This document shows positions 8,908 through 16,332 of a stretch of 36,493 nt of DNA, in pieces. This DNA comes from Nocardiopsis trehalosi NBRC 14201 (GTDB lineage Bacteria > Actinomycetota > Actinomycetes > Streptosporangiales > Streptosporangiaceae): positions 1 to 36,493 of the forward strand of contig NZ_BCRK01000044.1 of assembly GCF_001552555.1 (NCBI RefSeq), given 5' to 3'. The position numbers and the translations under genes are program-made. Below the pieces are notes generated by a model. That model saw only the letters and a program-made list of their open reading frames with translations. It was not told where the DNA came from and ran no database searches. Positions within the stretch are counted from its first letter, which is position 1. The number at the start of each line of letters is the position of its first letter.

Positions 8908-9927
8908 GTCGACCTCCGATCCCTTCCGCGATGGCGAATCCCCGACCCCGGGCCCTCCGCCCGGGGCACCACCTGAAGCGGAACACCGGCGCCCTCCGGC
9001 CGTGGGGGGAGAAGGGGGACGCCACGCGGGGAGAAGAGCCATAGGGGGCGCCCCCCGCGTCGGCACCCCGGCCGCCCCGGCCGTCCGACCCCACCGGCGC
9101 CGGCGGACCACCGCGCACCGTCCCCGGCGTCCGCCCGCCCCGGAGTCCAAGGCGCTCGCAAGGGTGCCCGGGGATCGGCCGGACCGGACCCCGGTTCCCG
9201 AGGGGGACGTATCCCGATGCCCGGACGCACGAGCCGCCGGACCGCCGAGCGATGAGGCCGTCCGATGCGGTGGCAGGGGGTGTCGCGCACGGGGTATCCG
9301 GCGACCGGTCCGTCGAAAGAGCATGCGCGCGGCCGGAATCGCCGCGCACCGACTCCCGTCCGCCCACCCCGGCGCCCGACGCGCTCGCAAGAGGGCCGGG
9401 GGATCGGTCGTCCCATCGGACCCGGGTTCCCGAGGGGGTGCGCCTCCCGGCGCGGCGAGGGCGAGCCGCCACTTCGCCGGGCGGTGAGGGGGTCCGCACG
9501 CGCGTCGGCGGCCCCGGCGGGAGGGCGGGTGGGGCCGTCCGTGATGGCGCGTGCCGATCGCCGCACGGCCCGGGCCCGACGGGCACCGCACCTCGTCGGA
9601 GCCTCGCCCCTCGTCGGGGGAGGCGGTCGGCGTTCCGCCGGCATCCGGAGACGGCCCCCCGAGAAGGCGCGCGCCCCGGCGGCCTCGGCAGCGGCCCCGC
9701 CGGGGCGCCGGGGCGATGGGGGCGGCCTCCGATCGAGGGAGTCGGCACGTCCGTGCTCGCCGTACCGTGCCGGCCGCTCGACGTCGCCATGGGGTGGTGA
9801 CGCGGGTCGGTCGGCGGTCGTCGGCGGGTACTCCGCCCGGTCGGCGGACGGGCCGCGTCGGCGCGTCCTATGTCCGCTATGGGTGCCGGCCCTGGTGCTC
9901 CCGCCGCTGCGGCCCCCTGGCGGCACG
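8908..9927. other. 1-kb gap without a convincing gene, holding degenerate repeats
   Basis: About 1,020 bases separate the GH15-like gene from the binding-protein gene. Open frames here are Arg/Pro/Gly-rich with no recognisable domain, and the third-position bias does not favour one frame, so I call none of them. The region is long for this genome, where most gaps are under 200 bases. It contains two related stretches described separately. The promoter of the importer operon must lie in it or upstream of it. Confidence 0.6.
9128..9496. repeat. Two degenerate direct repeats about 230 bp apart
   Basis: Bases 9128-9264 and 9357-9496 align end to end. Shared blocks include GCGCTCGCAAG (9152 and 9381), GGGGATCGG, and TTCCCGAGGGGG (9195 and 9427). 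They then keep GAGCCGCC and CGGTGAGG-like blocks at matching positions. Blocks vary from near-identical to clearly diverged, so this is an old duplication or a repeated regulatory module upstream of the sugar-importer operon. Confidence 0.6.
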
Positions 9928-11259
9928 TCACCCTCCCGCCGAGGCGGGGACGGGCGGCATGGGGAGCGGGCGGCCGTCGAGGGCGGCCAGGGTCAGCAGC
10001 ACGGTCGCCGCCGTCAGGCCGAGCGGGGCCACGGCGGCGGGCCGGCCCGCCGCCGTCACCTTCTCCGGCAGCGCCCCCAGGCGGGTGCGCCGCGCCGCCA
10101 GCCAGTCCAGCCGCTCCTCCGCCGGGCCGCGCTCGCCCAGGCAGGCCGCCGTCAGCGCGAACAGGGACATCTGCGGGGTCCACGCCGTGGCGGTGTCCGG
10201 CCAGTCGGCGCCCGGCCGCACACCCCCGTTGGCCAACCACAGCTCCCCGGTCGCCCGCCGCCACGCGCCGACCGCCCCCGGCTCGGCCGGGGCGAACGGC
10301 GGCAGCAGGAACGCCACCGACGCGTCGCGCCCCGCCCACCCCGGACCGTCCCCGCCGCCCTCCGGGGCCGGCACCGCGCGGGGGAACCCGCGCGGCGCGA
10401 AGTGCCGGCCGATCCCGGCCGCCAGCGCCCCGGCCGCCGCCGCACACCGCTCCGCCGCACGCGGATCACCGAGCCGGGGCAGCAGGTCGGCGGCGCACCG
10501 GGCGCCCAGCAGCAGCGGGGCGGCCGTCCCCAGGGTCACCCGGTCGGTCTCCTGCTCCCAGTAGTCGGGGGAGGGGCGCGGCAGACCGGTCACCGGGTCG
10601 ACGGCCGCGCACAGCGCCCCCGCCGCGGCCCGCAGCGGCCCGGCGAGCGCCGCCCGGCCCGCGCCGTGCGCCCCGGGCGTGCCCGCCCACACCCACGCCG
10701 CCCAGAGCGTCCAGCCCAGCCCGTCGAGCTGGGTCCCGCGCCCGTCGGGCACCCGCCCCGACCCGTCGGGCAGGTACCGGGCCTGCCAGGTGCCGTCGGC
10801 CTCCTGCACACCCGCGACGTAGCGCAGCACCCGCAGCGCGTCGCCGGGCAGGCCGCACGCGCACAGCGCCGCCGCCCCGAACGCCGCGTCGCGCGGCCAC
10901 ACGTACCGCCAGTACGGGCTCGCCGCCGCGACCAGGGCCCCGTTCGGGTGCAGCAGGGCCAGCAGGTCCACCAGCGCGGTGCCCGCCATCTCCGCCCACC
11001 GGGTGCCCGTCCCGGGGACGCGGGCCCGCGCGTACCGGGCGCGCTCGCGGCCGCGCGCCTCGGGGGTGTCCGGGGCGGCCCCCGGCGGACCGCCGCCCGC
11101 CGCCAGCGCCGTCCCCCGCACCCGCCGCACCCGCGAGTGCGGCGGTACTGCCACCGGTGCCCCGTCGACCCCGGCCACCACGCCGTCGGTGTAGAGCCGG
11201 GTCTCCGGCGACCACGCGGTGCCCCGCACGCCCAGGGCCGGACCGGGATCGTCGGGCAT
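9928..11259 (-). CDS. GH15-like glycoside hydrolase (glucoamylase/glucodextranase clan), cytoplasmic
   Basis: This 443-residue protein carries marks of the alpha/alpha-barrel GH15 group: RYVWPRDAAF with Trp121-Pro-Arg-Asp, and YWEQE at 233-237, whose Glu235 fits the general-acid position. Alternating helical segments rich in aromatic residues run through the rest. No signal peptide is visible, so it would act in the cytoplasm on imported glucosides. It is short for a GH15 enzyme (600-800 residues with an N-terminal domain is common), so it looks like a catalytic domain alone and may be a divergent member. The ATG at 11259 has GAGGGGG about nine bases upstream. A GTG at 11268 overlapping the regulator stop is an alternative start. 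Confidence 0.68.
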   Translation of the reverse strand: MPDDPGPALGVRGTAWSPETRLYTDGVVAGVDGAPVAVPPHSRVRRVRGTALAAGGGPPGAAPDTPEARGRERARYARARVPGTGTRWAEMAGTALVDLLALLHPNGALVAAASPYWRYVWPRDAAFGAAALCACGLPGDALRVLRYVAGVQEADGTWQARYLPDGSGRVPDGRGTQLDGLGWTLWAAWVWAGTPGAHGAGRAALAGPLRAAAGALCAAVDPVTGLPRPSPDYWEQETDRVTLGTAAPLLLGARCAADLLPRLGDPRAAERCAAAAGALAAGIGRHFAPRGFPRAVPAPEGGGDGPGWAGRDASVAFLLPPFAPAEPGAVGAWRRATGELWLANGGVRPGADWPDTATAWTPQMSLFALTAACLGERGPAEERLDWLAARRTRLGALPEKVTAAGRPAAVAPLGLTAATVLLTLAALDGRPLPMPPVPASAGG

Positions 11260-11264
11260 CGCGC

Positions 11265-12017
11265 TCACCCCCTCGGCGGCCTCCGCCCCGGGGCCTGCCC
11301 CGGGCCCGGGCGCGCGCGGACGGCCGTCGTGAAGTCGCAGCGGTCGCCCCGGTACAGCGATCGTCCCTGTTCGACGCCGCGACCGCACTCGTCCACGCTG
11401 ACCTGGTCGACGTCGAGTGCCGCGCTGCGCGGCGGCACGGCGAGCAGGGCGGCGTTCTCGCGGTCGAGGTTCACGGCGCGGATGCGGCGCTCGCCGCGGA
11501 CGATCCGCACCCCGTAGGTGTCGGAGAGCAGCGCGTACAGCGACCCCTCCAACGGGTGCCGGAGCAGGCCGGGCACCAGGGCGGCGGGCAGCCGGACGCG
11601 CTCGACGCAGATGGGCATGCCGTCGGCGAGGCGGAGCCGGTCGAGTTCGTACAACTCGGCCCCCGCCGCGATGCCGAGGCGGGCGGCGACCCCCGGTGCG
11701 GCCCGGCCGGTGGCGGCGCGCAGGACCCGGGCGGCGGGGTGCAGCCCGCGCGCACGGGCGCTGTCGGTGAAGGACGACACGAGGGGGGTCGTGGTCAGGC
11801 TGGGCCGGGTGGCGAGGGTGCCCACCCCGGGGACCGACCGCACCAGGCCGTCGGCCTCCAGCAGCCGCAGGGCCGCCCGTACGGTCACCCGCGACACCCC
11901 GAACCGGGCGGCCAGCGCGCGCTCGGGCGGCAGCAGCCCGGCCGCGCCGAGCCGGGGGAGCAGGTCGCGGCCGATGAGGGTGCGCACCTGCTCGGCCTTC
12001 GGCGAGCGCCGGCCCAT
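11265..12017 (-). CDS. GntR-family transcriptional regulator, HutC/UTRA subfamily
   Basis: This 250-residue regulator has an N-terminal winged helix (about residues 8-70, with ERALAARFGVSRVTVRAALR as the helix-turn-helix). A C-terminal UTRA ligand domain follows, marked by ELYELDRLRLADGMPICVER and the later SLYALLSDTYG. UTRA regulators sense sugars, histidine intermediates and similar small molecules. Its position as first gene of the carbohydrate cluster suggests that it represses the cluster until the sugar is present. The ATG is preceded by AAAGGAGGGG, a strong ribosome binding site. The stop is six bases from the next gene's ATG. Confidence 0.87.
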   Translation of the reverse strand: MGRRSPKAEQVRTLIGRDLLPRLGAAGLLPPERALAARFGVSRVTVRAALRLLEADGLVRSVPGVGTLATRPSLTTTPLVSSFTDSARARGLHPAARVLRAATGRAAPGVAARLGIAAGAELYELDRLRLADGMPICVERVRLPAALVPGLLRHPLEGSLYALLSDTYGVRIVRGERRIRAVNLDRENAALLAVPPRSAALDVDQVSVDECGRGVEQGRSLYRGDRCDFTTAVRARPGPGQAPGRRPPRG

Positions 12018-12525
12018 GACCGCCTCCCCTCCTTTGCCGCGAAGGTAGACCAACTCCGCCCCGGGCACCACCCCCTCACCCGGATCCCGCATCCCCGCCC
12101 CGCCGGCCCCGCCCCATCCGGCCGACCGTGCCGCCGACCCGCCGACCGGCCACGACCGGGCGCACGCGCGGAGGCCGCCCGGTGCGCCGGGCCGGGGGCG
12201 GAGCCCCGCCGCCGAACGGCCGATGGCCGAACCCGGCCCGAGAGCCCCACGGGCGGCCCGGCCGCTCCCGGTGCCACGCACGCGGGCCGGGCACGGGATG
12301 GAGAGCGGGGCGGCGGGGGTGGCCCGGGCGGTGTGGTGCCCCGGCCAGCGATGCGGCCCTCGGAAGGGGGCCGTCTGCCGGGGCTGCGGGGGTCGGGCGG
12401 GCGATGCCCCGTGGCCGGGCGGCGGAGCCGGTGGGCGCCGGGCGGCGGGCTGTGATGGGGTGGGGCGGATGGGTGGACGGCCGGGCGGGGCGGTGGGGTG
12501 GGTCGGCGGCGCTACGCTGGCGGGC
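12018..12525. other. Divergent intergenic region, GntR gene to RibD-type gene
   Basis: About 508 GC-rich bases lie between the divergent starts. Apart from a possible GntR operator next to the regulator start I see no gene or clear repeat. The promoter of the reductase gene should lie at the right end, but I cannot name its hexamers. Confidence 0.5.
12042..12053. promoter_or_regulatory. Candidate GntR autoregulatory operator
   Basis: AAGGTAGACCAA is a near-palindrome (GGT-NN-ACC core with flanking AA/TT symmetry broken at the centre) 25 bases upstream of the GntR start. HutC/DasR-type sites share the TGGTCTA half-site seen on the minus strand. Only this one copy was noticed. Confidence 0.35.
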
Positions 12526-13215
12526 ATGGAGCGCCCCTACACCATCCTGAGCTGCGCGATGTCGCTGGACGGCTACATCGACGACGCCGGGCCGGAGCGG
12601 CTGCGCCTGTCCAGCCCGGCCGACTTCGAGGAGGTGGACGAGCTCCGGGCGGGCTGCGACGCGATCCTCGTGGGGGCGGGCACCGTTCGCGGCGACGACC
12701 CCCGGCTCCGCGTCCGCTCCACCGAACGCCGCCGCCGCAGGACCGCCGAGGGCCGACCCGCCGACCTGATCCGGGTCGTCCTCGGCGGGCGCGGCGGGCT
12801 CGACCCCGCCGCCCGCGTCTTCGCCCCCGCCGACGCCCCCACCCTCGTCTACGTGCCCGGCGCCGCCACCGCGGCCGCCGCCCGCGCTCGGCTCGCCACC
12901 GCGACCACCACCGAGGTCGCGGACGCCGGGGACCCGCTCGACCCGCGCGAGGTCGCCGCCGACCTGCACCGGCGCGGCGTCCGCCGGCTCCTGGTCGAGG
13001 GCGGCGGACACGTGCACACCCTGTTCCTCACCGCCGGGCTGGCCGACGAACTGCGGATCGCCGTCGCCCCGTTCTTCGTCGGGGACCCGGCCGCCCCCAG
13101 GTTCACCCGCCCGGGCGCGTTCCCCGACGGCCCCGACCACCCGCTGTCGCTCGTCGGCGTCCGCGACGTCGGTGGCACCGCCGTCCTGCACTACCGCCGG
13201 GAGGTATCCGCGTGA
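12526..13215 (+). CDS. RibD C-terminal-type reductase (pyrimidine/dihydrofolate reductase fold)
   Basis: This 229-residue protein matches the reductase half of bifunctional RibD: TILSCAMSLDGYID near the start, ILVGAGTVRGDDPRL (residues 46-60), and LLVEGGGHVHTLFL near residue 160 for NADPH and substrate binding. In riboflavin synthesis this half reduces the ribosylamino-uracil intermediate with NADPH. The deaminase half is encoded by the next gene, which overlaps it by GTGA, so the pair resembles a split ribD with the usual domain order inverted. No other rib gene is nearby, so a role in another pathway, such as a natural product or a salvage route, remains possible. Confidence 0.82.
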   Translation: MERPYTILSCAMSLDGYIDDAGPERLRLSSPADFEEVDELRAGCDAILVGAGTVRGDDPRLRVRSTERRRRRTAEGRPADLIRVVLGGRGGLDPAARVFAPADAPTLVYVPGAATAAAARARLATATTTEVADAGDPLDPREVAADLHRRGVRRLLVEGGGHVHTLFLTAGLADELRIAVAPFFVGDPAAPRFTRPGAFPDGPDHPLSLVGVRDVGGTAVLHYRREVSA

Positions 13216-14084
13216 CCCGCCACGGACCGTCCGATTCCGACGCGGTGCCCGGTCCTGCCGGGGTTCCCGACTCCGCCGGTGCGCCCGACCCGGACGCGAT
13301 GCCCGGTTCCGCCGGGCCGCCCGACCCCGCTGGTGCCCCTGGCCCGTATGGGGGCACCGATCCCGGCGGGACGCCCGGCCCCGCCGGGCCGCCCGACGCC
13401 GAGAGGCGCGGCACCGCCGGTGGCGCTCCCGGCACCTCCGGTCCGGCGGGTGGCCTTCGGGACGCGTCCGGTGGCACCGACCACCCGCCCGGCGTCGCCG
13501 GTCCGGTGCGCGGCTCCGGGAATGCGTCCGGCACCCCCATCCCCGCGCACGGCTCACGGGATGTGCCCGGTGCCTCCCTTCCCGTGCCCGGCGGCGGTCC
13601 CTCGGCCGCGCACGGGGCGCCGGGGGTCGGGGCGGAGGCCACCGACGCCGACCGGGCGTGGCTGCGGGCGGCCATCGACCTGTCGCGCGCCTGCACGCCC
13701 TCGCCCACCGCCTTCTGCGTCGGAGCCCTGGTGGTCGCCGCCGACGGCACCGTCCTCGCCGACGGCTACTCCCGCCGCGACGACCCGCACGACCACGCGG
13801 AGGAGGCCGCGCTGCGCGCCCTGGCCGACGACGACCCCCGCCTGGCCGGCGCCACCGCCTACAGTTCCCTGGAGCCGTGCTCCCGCCGCGCCTCCCGGCC
13901 CCGCACCTGCACCGACCTCATCCTCGCGACGGCGATCCCGCGCGTGGTCTTCGCCTGGCGGGAACCCGACGTGTTCGTGGACTGCGACGGGGCCGAACGC
14001 CTCCGTGCGGCGGGCCGGACCGTTGTCGAGGTCCCCGACCTCGCCCCCGAGGTCCGCGCGGTCAACGCCCACCTGCTGGACTGA
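13212..14084 (+). CDS. RibD N-terminal-type zinc deaminase with long low-complexity N-terminus
   Basis: The C-terminal half (about residues 145-290) is a cytidine/RibD-type deaminase: HAEEAALRAL with zinc ligand His195 and catalytic Glu197, then SLEPCSRRASRPRTC with the two zinc cysteines. Nine residues separate the cysteines, against eight as I recall in RibD. It would deaminate the pyrimidine substrate of the overlapping reductase. The first 140 residues are almost all Pro, Gly, Ala, Asp and Ser with a loose repeated PDPAGAPGP-like theme. Their codons end in T more often than neighbouring genes. The GTG at 13212 overlaps the previous stop, which supports translation of this extension, but a start close to residue 140 cannot be excluded. 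Confidence 0.75.
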   Translation: MTRHGPSDSDAVPGPAGVPDSAGAPDPDAMPGSAGPPDPAGAPGPYGGTDPGGTPGPAGPPDAERRGTAGGAPGTSGPAGGLRDASGGTDHPPGVAGPVRGSGNASGTPIPAHGSRDVPGASLPVPGGGPSAAHGAPGVGAEATDADRAWLRAAIDLSRACTPSPTAFCVGALVVAADGTVLADGYSRRDDPHDHAEEAALRALADDDPRLAGATAYSSLEPCSRRASRPRTCTDLILATAIPRVVFAWREPDVFVDCDGAERLRAAGRTVVEVPDLAPEVRAVNAHLLD

Positions 14085-14086
14085 TC

Positions 14087-14101
14087 CGCGCCCGAGGCGC
14101 G
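14087..14101. terminator. Possible short terminator hairpin
   Basis: CGCGCC-CGA-GGCGCG forms a 6-bp stem two bases after the deaminase stop, ahead of the convergent VOC gene. It is short, so the assignment is weak. Confidence 0.35.
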
Positions 14102-14283
14102 CGTGTCCGGTCGACATCCACCCGTCCGCCGCGCCGGTCCGGCCGCGCCGCCGTGCCGCGAACCCCGACCCGTCCGGCGCCGCGCGTGGAACAGGGCCGA
14201 CCGGCACGCCCCGACAGCGAGAGGGCACCCGAGCGCCCCGCCGCCAGCCGCCGTCGACCGGCGTCAGCGGCGTTCCACGCGCC

Positions 14284-14667
14284 TCAGGACTCGGCCGCGC
14301 CCCGTTCGGACGCGCTGCGGAGCACGCAGAACTCGTTGCCCTCGGGGTCGGCGAGCACCGCCCAGCCGGAGCCGTCGGTGTTCCGGTGATCGGCGACGAA
14401 GGCGGCACCGATCCCCAGCAGCCGCTCCACCTCCCGATCGCGCGAGGTGTCGGGGCGCAGGCACAGGTGGATCCGGTTCTTGTCCTTCTTCGGCTCGGGT
14501 ACCTCGTTGAAGTGCAGCACCGGGCCCTCCGCCAGCATCACCTGCGTCTCCGGCTCGCCCGGCCGGTCCTCCGGGTGCAGGGGGCGGCCGGTCACCTCGC
14601 TCCAGAACCGGGCCAGGGCGTAGGCGTCCGCACAGTCGATCGCCACGTTCTGCACCACCGAGATCAT
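14284..14667 (-). CDS. VOC (glyoxalase/bleomycin-resistance fold) family protein
   Basis: This 127-residue single-domain protein has the VOC beta-alpha-beta-beta-beta pattern: an opening IDCADAYALARFWSEVTG, a middle VLHFNEVPEPKKDKNRIHLCL, and the terminal WAVLADPEGNEFCVL. The His in RIHLCL and the Glu in GNEFCVL are usual metal-ligand positions. Such proteins bind small aromatic or antibiotic ligands or act as dioxygenases or lyases, and the substrate cannot be read from sequence. The ATG at 14667 has GGAGGG upstream. It stands alone between a convergent and a co-directional gene. Confidence 0.82.
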   Translation of the reverse strand: MISVVQNVAIDCADAYALARFWSEVTGRPLHPEDRPGEPETQVMLAEGPVLHFNEVPEPKKDKNRIHLCLRPDTSRDREVERLLGIGAAFVADHRNTDGSGWAVLADPEGNEFCVLRSASERGAAES

Positions 14668-14846
14668 CCGCGCCCGCCCTCCGACGTCCCACTCCGACCG
14701 ACGCCGCGCCGACCGTCCGCACCCACGGTTCCGGCACGCGCTCCGGGCACGGTAGCACCCCGCTCCGCGCGCCCACCGGAGCCTCCCTGCCGGCCGGCAC
14801 CCCGGTCGGACGGGGCGCCGGAACCGCCGGCGGCCGGCGCCCGCCC

Positions 14847-16133
14847 TCACGGCAGGACCAGTACCTCCTCCAGCGCACGGCCCTCCGCGTCGGCCGGGGG
14901 CTCCGCCCCCAGGAGGCGGGCGACCGTCGGGGCGACGTCGATCGTGCGCGGGCGGTGCGGGACCGCGCCCCGCGCGACCCCCGCCCCCGACAGGATCAGC
15001 GGTGCGTGCGCCTCGCGCAGGCTCGCGTGGCCGCCCCGCTCCCGGTCGCCGAGGTCCTCGGGCGGGACGAACGCGTAGGGCGGCGCGGCGTCGACGGCGA
15101 AGTCGCCCTCGGCCGCGGCCGCGCCCATGGCGTCGAGGGCCGCCCGGTCGTGCACCGCCTCCAGCTCCGGCAGCCCGCGCAGCACCCGGCCGACGCGGTC
15201 GCGCCCCTCCGGTGTCGCGGCGGCCCCCCGCAGGTAGAGGTTGGCGGCGCGCGGGCTCGCGGTCACCACCACCTCCGACGCCGGGTCCGGCGCCCGCCCC
15301 GACGCCAGCCGCTCCAGCCGGAACCCCGCGTCGCGCACCGCCCCGAACACCTGAGGTTCCAGCGACGCGGTGTAGCCCGTCATGCCGTGGTCGGAGACGA
15401 ACACGAACGTGGTCCCCGCCAGCAGCCCGGCGCGCTCGGCGGCCTCCACGATGCGGCCCAGCCCGGCGTCGTGCTCGGCCAGCCGGTCGGGGATGCGCGG
15501 CGACCCCGGCCCCTCGGCGTGTCCGATCGCGTCGATGTCGGCCGAGTACACGGCGATCAGGTCGGGCACGCGCGGCAGCTCCACCAGGGCGCCGTCGGAG
15601 GGCACCGGCTCCCCGCTGAGCGCCCGCACGACAGCGTCGACGTTCTCCTCCCAGGTGGCGCCCTGCGTGTACAGCCCGCCGGGGTCGCGGTAGGCGACGC
15701 CCTTGTCGTGCACGATGTACCAGCCCGACGCCAGCACCAGCAGGCCCTGGCGGCGCAGTCCCTGCGCCAGCGTCTCGGCGGTGACGGTGCGGGTCTGGCC
15801 CACCGCCCGCCCGGTCTCGGGGTCGAGCACGTAGGCGGCGTTGCCGTGCACGTGCGGCCGCGCCCCGGTGGCGATGCCCGCCCGGTTGGGGTTGGACACC
15901 GCCTTGTAGGTGCACGCCGCGACCGACCGCACCCCCTCGCGCGCCAACCGGTGCAGGTGCGGCATCCGGTCGGCGAGGTGGGCGTCGAGATAGCGGGGGT
16001 CGACCCCGTCCCAGTCCACGAGGACCACCGGCCCGGCGGGGGAGCGCGGCCGCGCCGCCCCGGTGGCCGTGGCGAGGGTGGCGGCGACGGCGGCGGCGAC
16101 CACCGTGGTGTGCAGGAAGGACCTACGGCGCAT
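14847..16133 (-). CDS. Secreted alkaline phosphatase-superfamily phosphodiesterase/nucleotide pyrophosphatase
   Basis: The 428-residue precursor has an N-terminal signal (MRRRSFLHTT then an Ala/Val core) with likely cleavage near residues 25-30. The mature part follows the type I phosphodiesterase/NPP pattern: DWDGVD for the first metal, SNPNRAGIATG with Ser where NPP enzymes have the nucleophile Thr, then DIDAIGHAEGPG, VSDHGM, and a late HA..AHAPLILSG. It should hydrolyse phosphodiester or pyrophosphate bonds outside the membrane. The Arg pair near the start (RRRSF) resembles a Tat signal but lacks the full consensus. The ATG has GGAGG upstream. Confidence 0.82.
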   Translation of the reverse strand: MRRRSFLHTTVVAAAVAATLATATGAARPRSPAGPVVLVDWDGVDPRYLDAHLADRMPHLHRLAREGVRSVAACTYKAVSNPNRAGIATGARPHVHGNAAYVLDPETGRAVGQTRTVTAETLAQGLRRQGLLVLASGWYIVHDKGVAYRDPGGLYTQGATWEENVDAVVRALSGEPVPSDGALVELPRVPDLIAVYSADIDAIGHAEGPGSPRIPDRLAEHDAGLGRIVEAAERAGLLAGTTFVFVSDHGMTGYTASLEPQVFGAVRDAGFRLERLASGRAPDPASEVVVTASPRAANLYLRGAAATPEGRDRVGRVLRGLPELEAVHDRAALDAMGAAAAEGDFAVDAAPPYAFVPPEDLGDRERGGHASLREAHAPLILSGAGVARGAVPHRPRTIDVAPTVARLLGAEPPADAEGRALEEVLVLP

Positions 16134-16250
16134 GGGCGGCCTCCGGTGCGCGGAGCGGGTTCCGCCGCGACTATAACCCCGCGCACCGCGCCCGCCGGGG
16201 AGGCGGCGCCGCGCAGCAGGGCGCGCCCTGCCGCCGCGTCCCGGGGCCGT

Positions 16251-16332
16251 CACGTCCGGGCGTCACCTCCGGACCGCCACTTCCGGGCCGCGCCTCCGGA
16301 CCGCCACCTCCGGGCGGCTACATCCGGTCGAC
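16251..16332. repeat. Degenerate minisatellite, period about 13.5 bp
   Basis: About six tandem copies of a unit like CACCTCCGGACCGC run across the 3' end and final codons of the helicase gene. Two 27-bp double units (16266-16292 and 16293-16319) differ at only a few positions. The helicase stop codon lies inside the array. Confidence 0.6.

Noticed and set aside
8930-9927. Short frames in the 1-kb gap considered as a decayed gene
   Set aside because: The Arg/Pro-rich products lack any family resemblance. The repeat shifts frame between copies, which argues against a repetitive protein.
12042-12053. Site considered as a DasR (dre) element
   Set aside because: Only one half-site (TGGTCTA on the minus strand) fits and the other half does not, so I do not claim DasR control.
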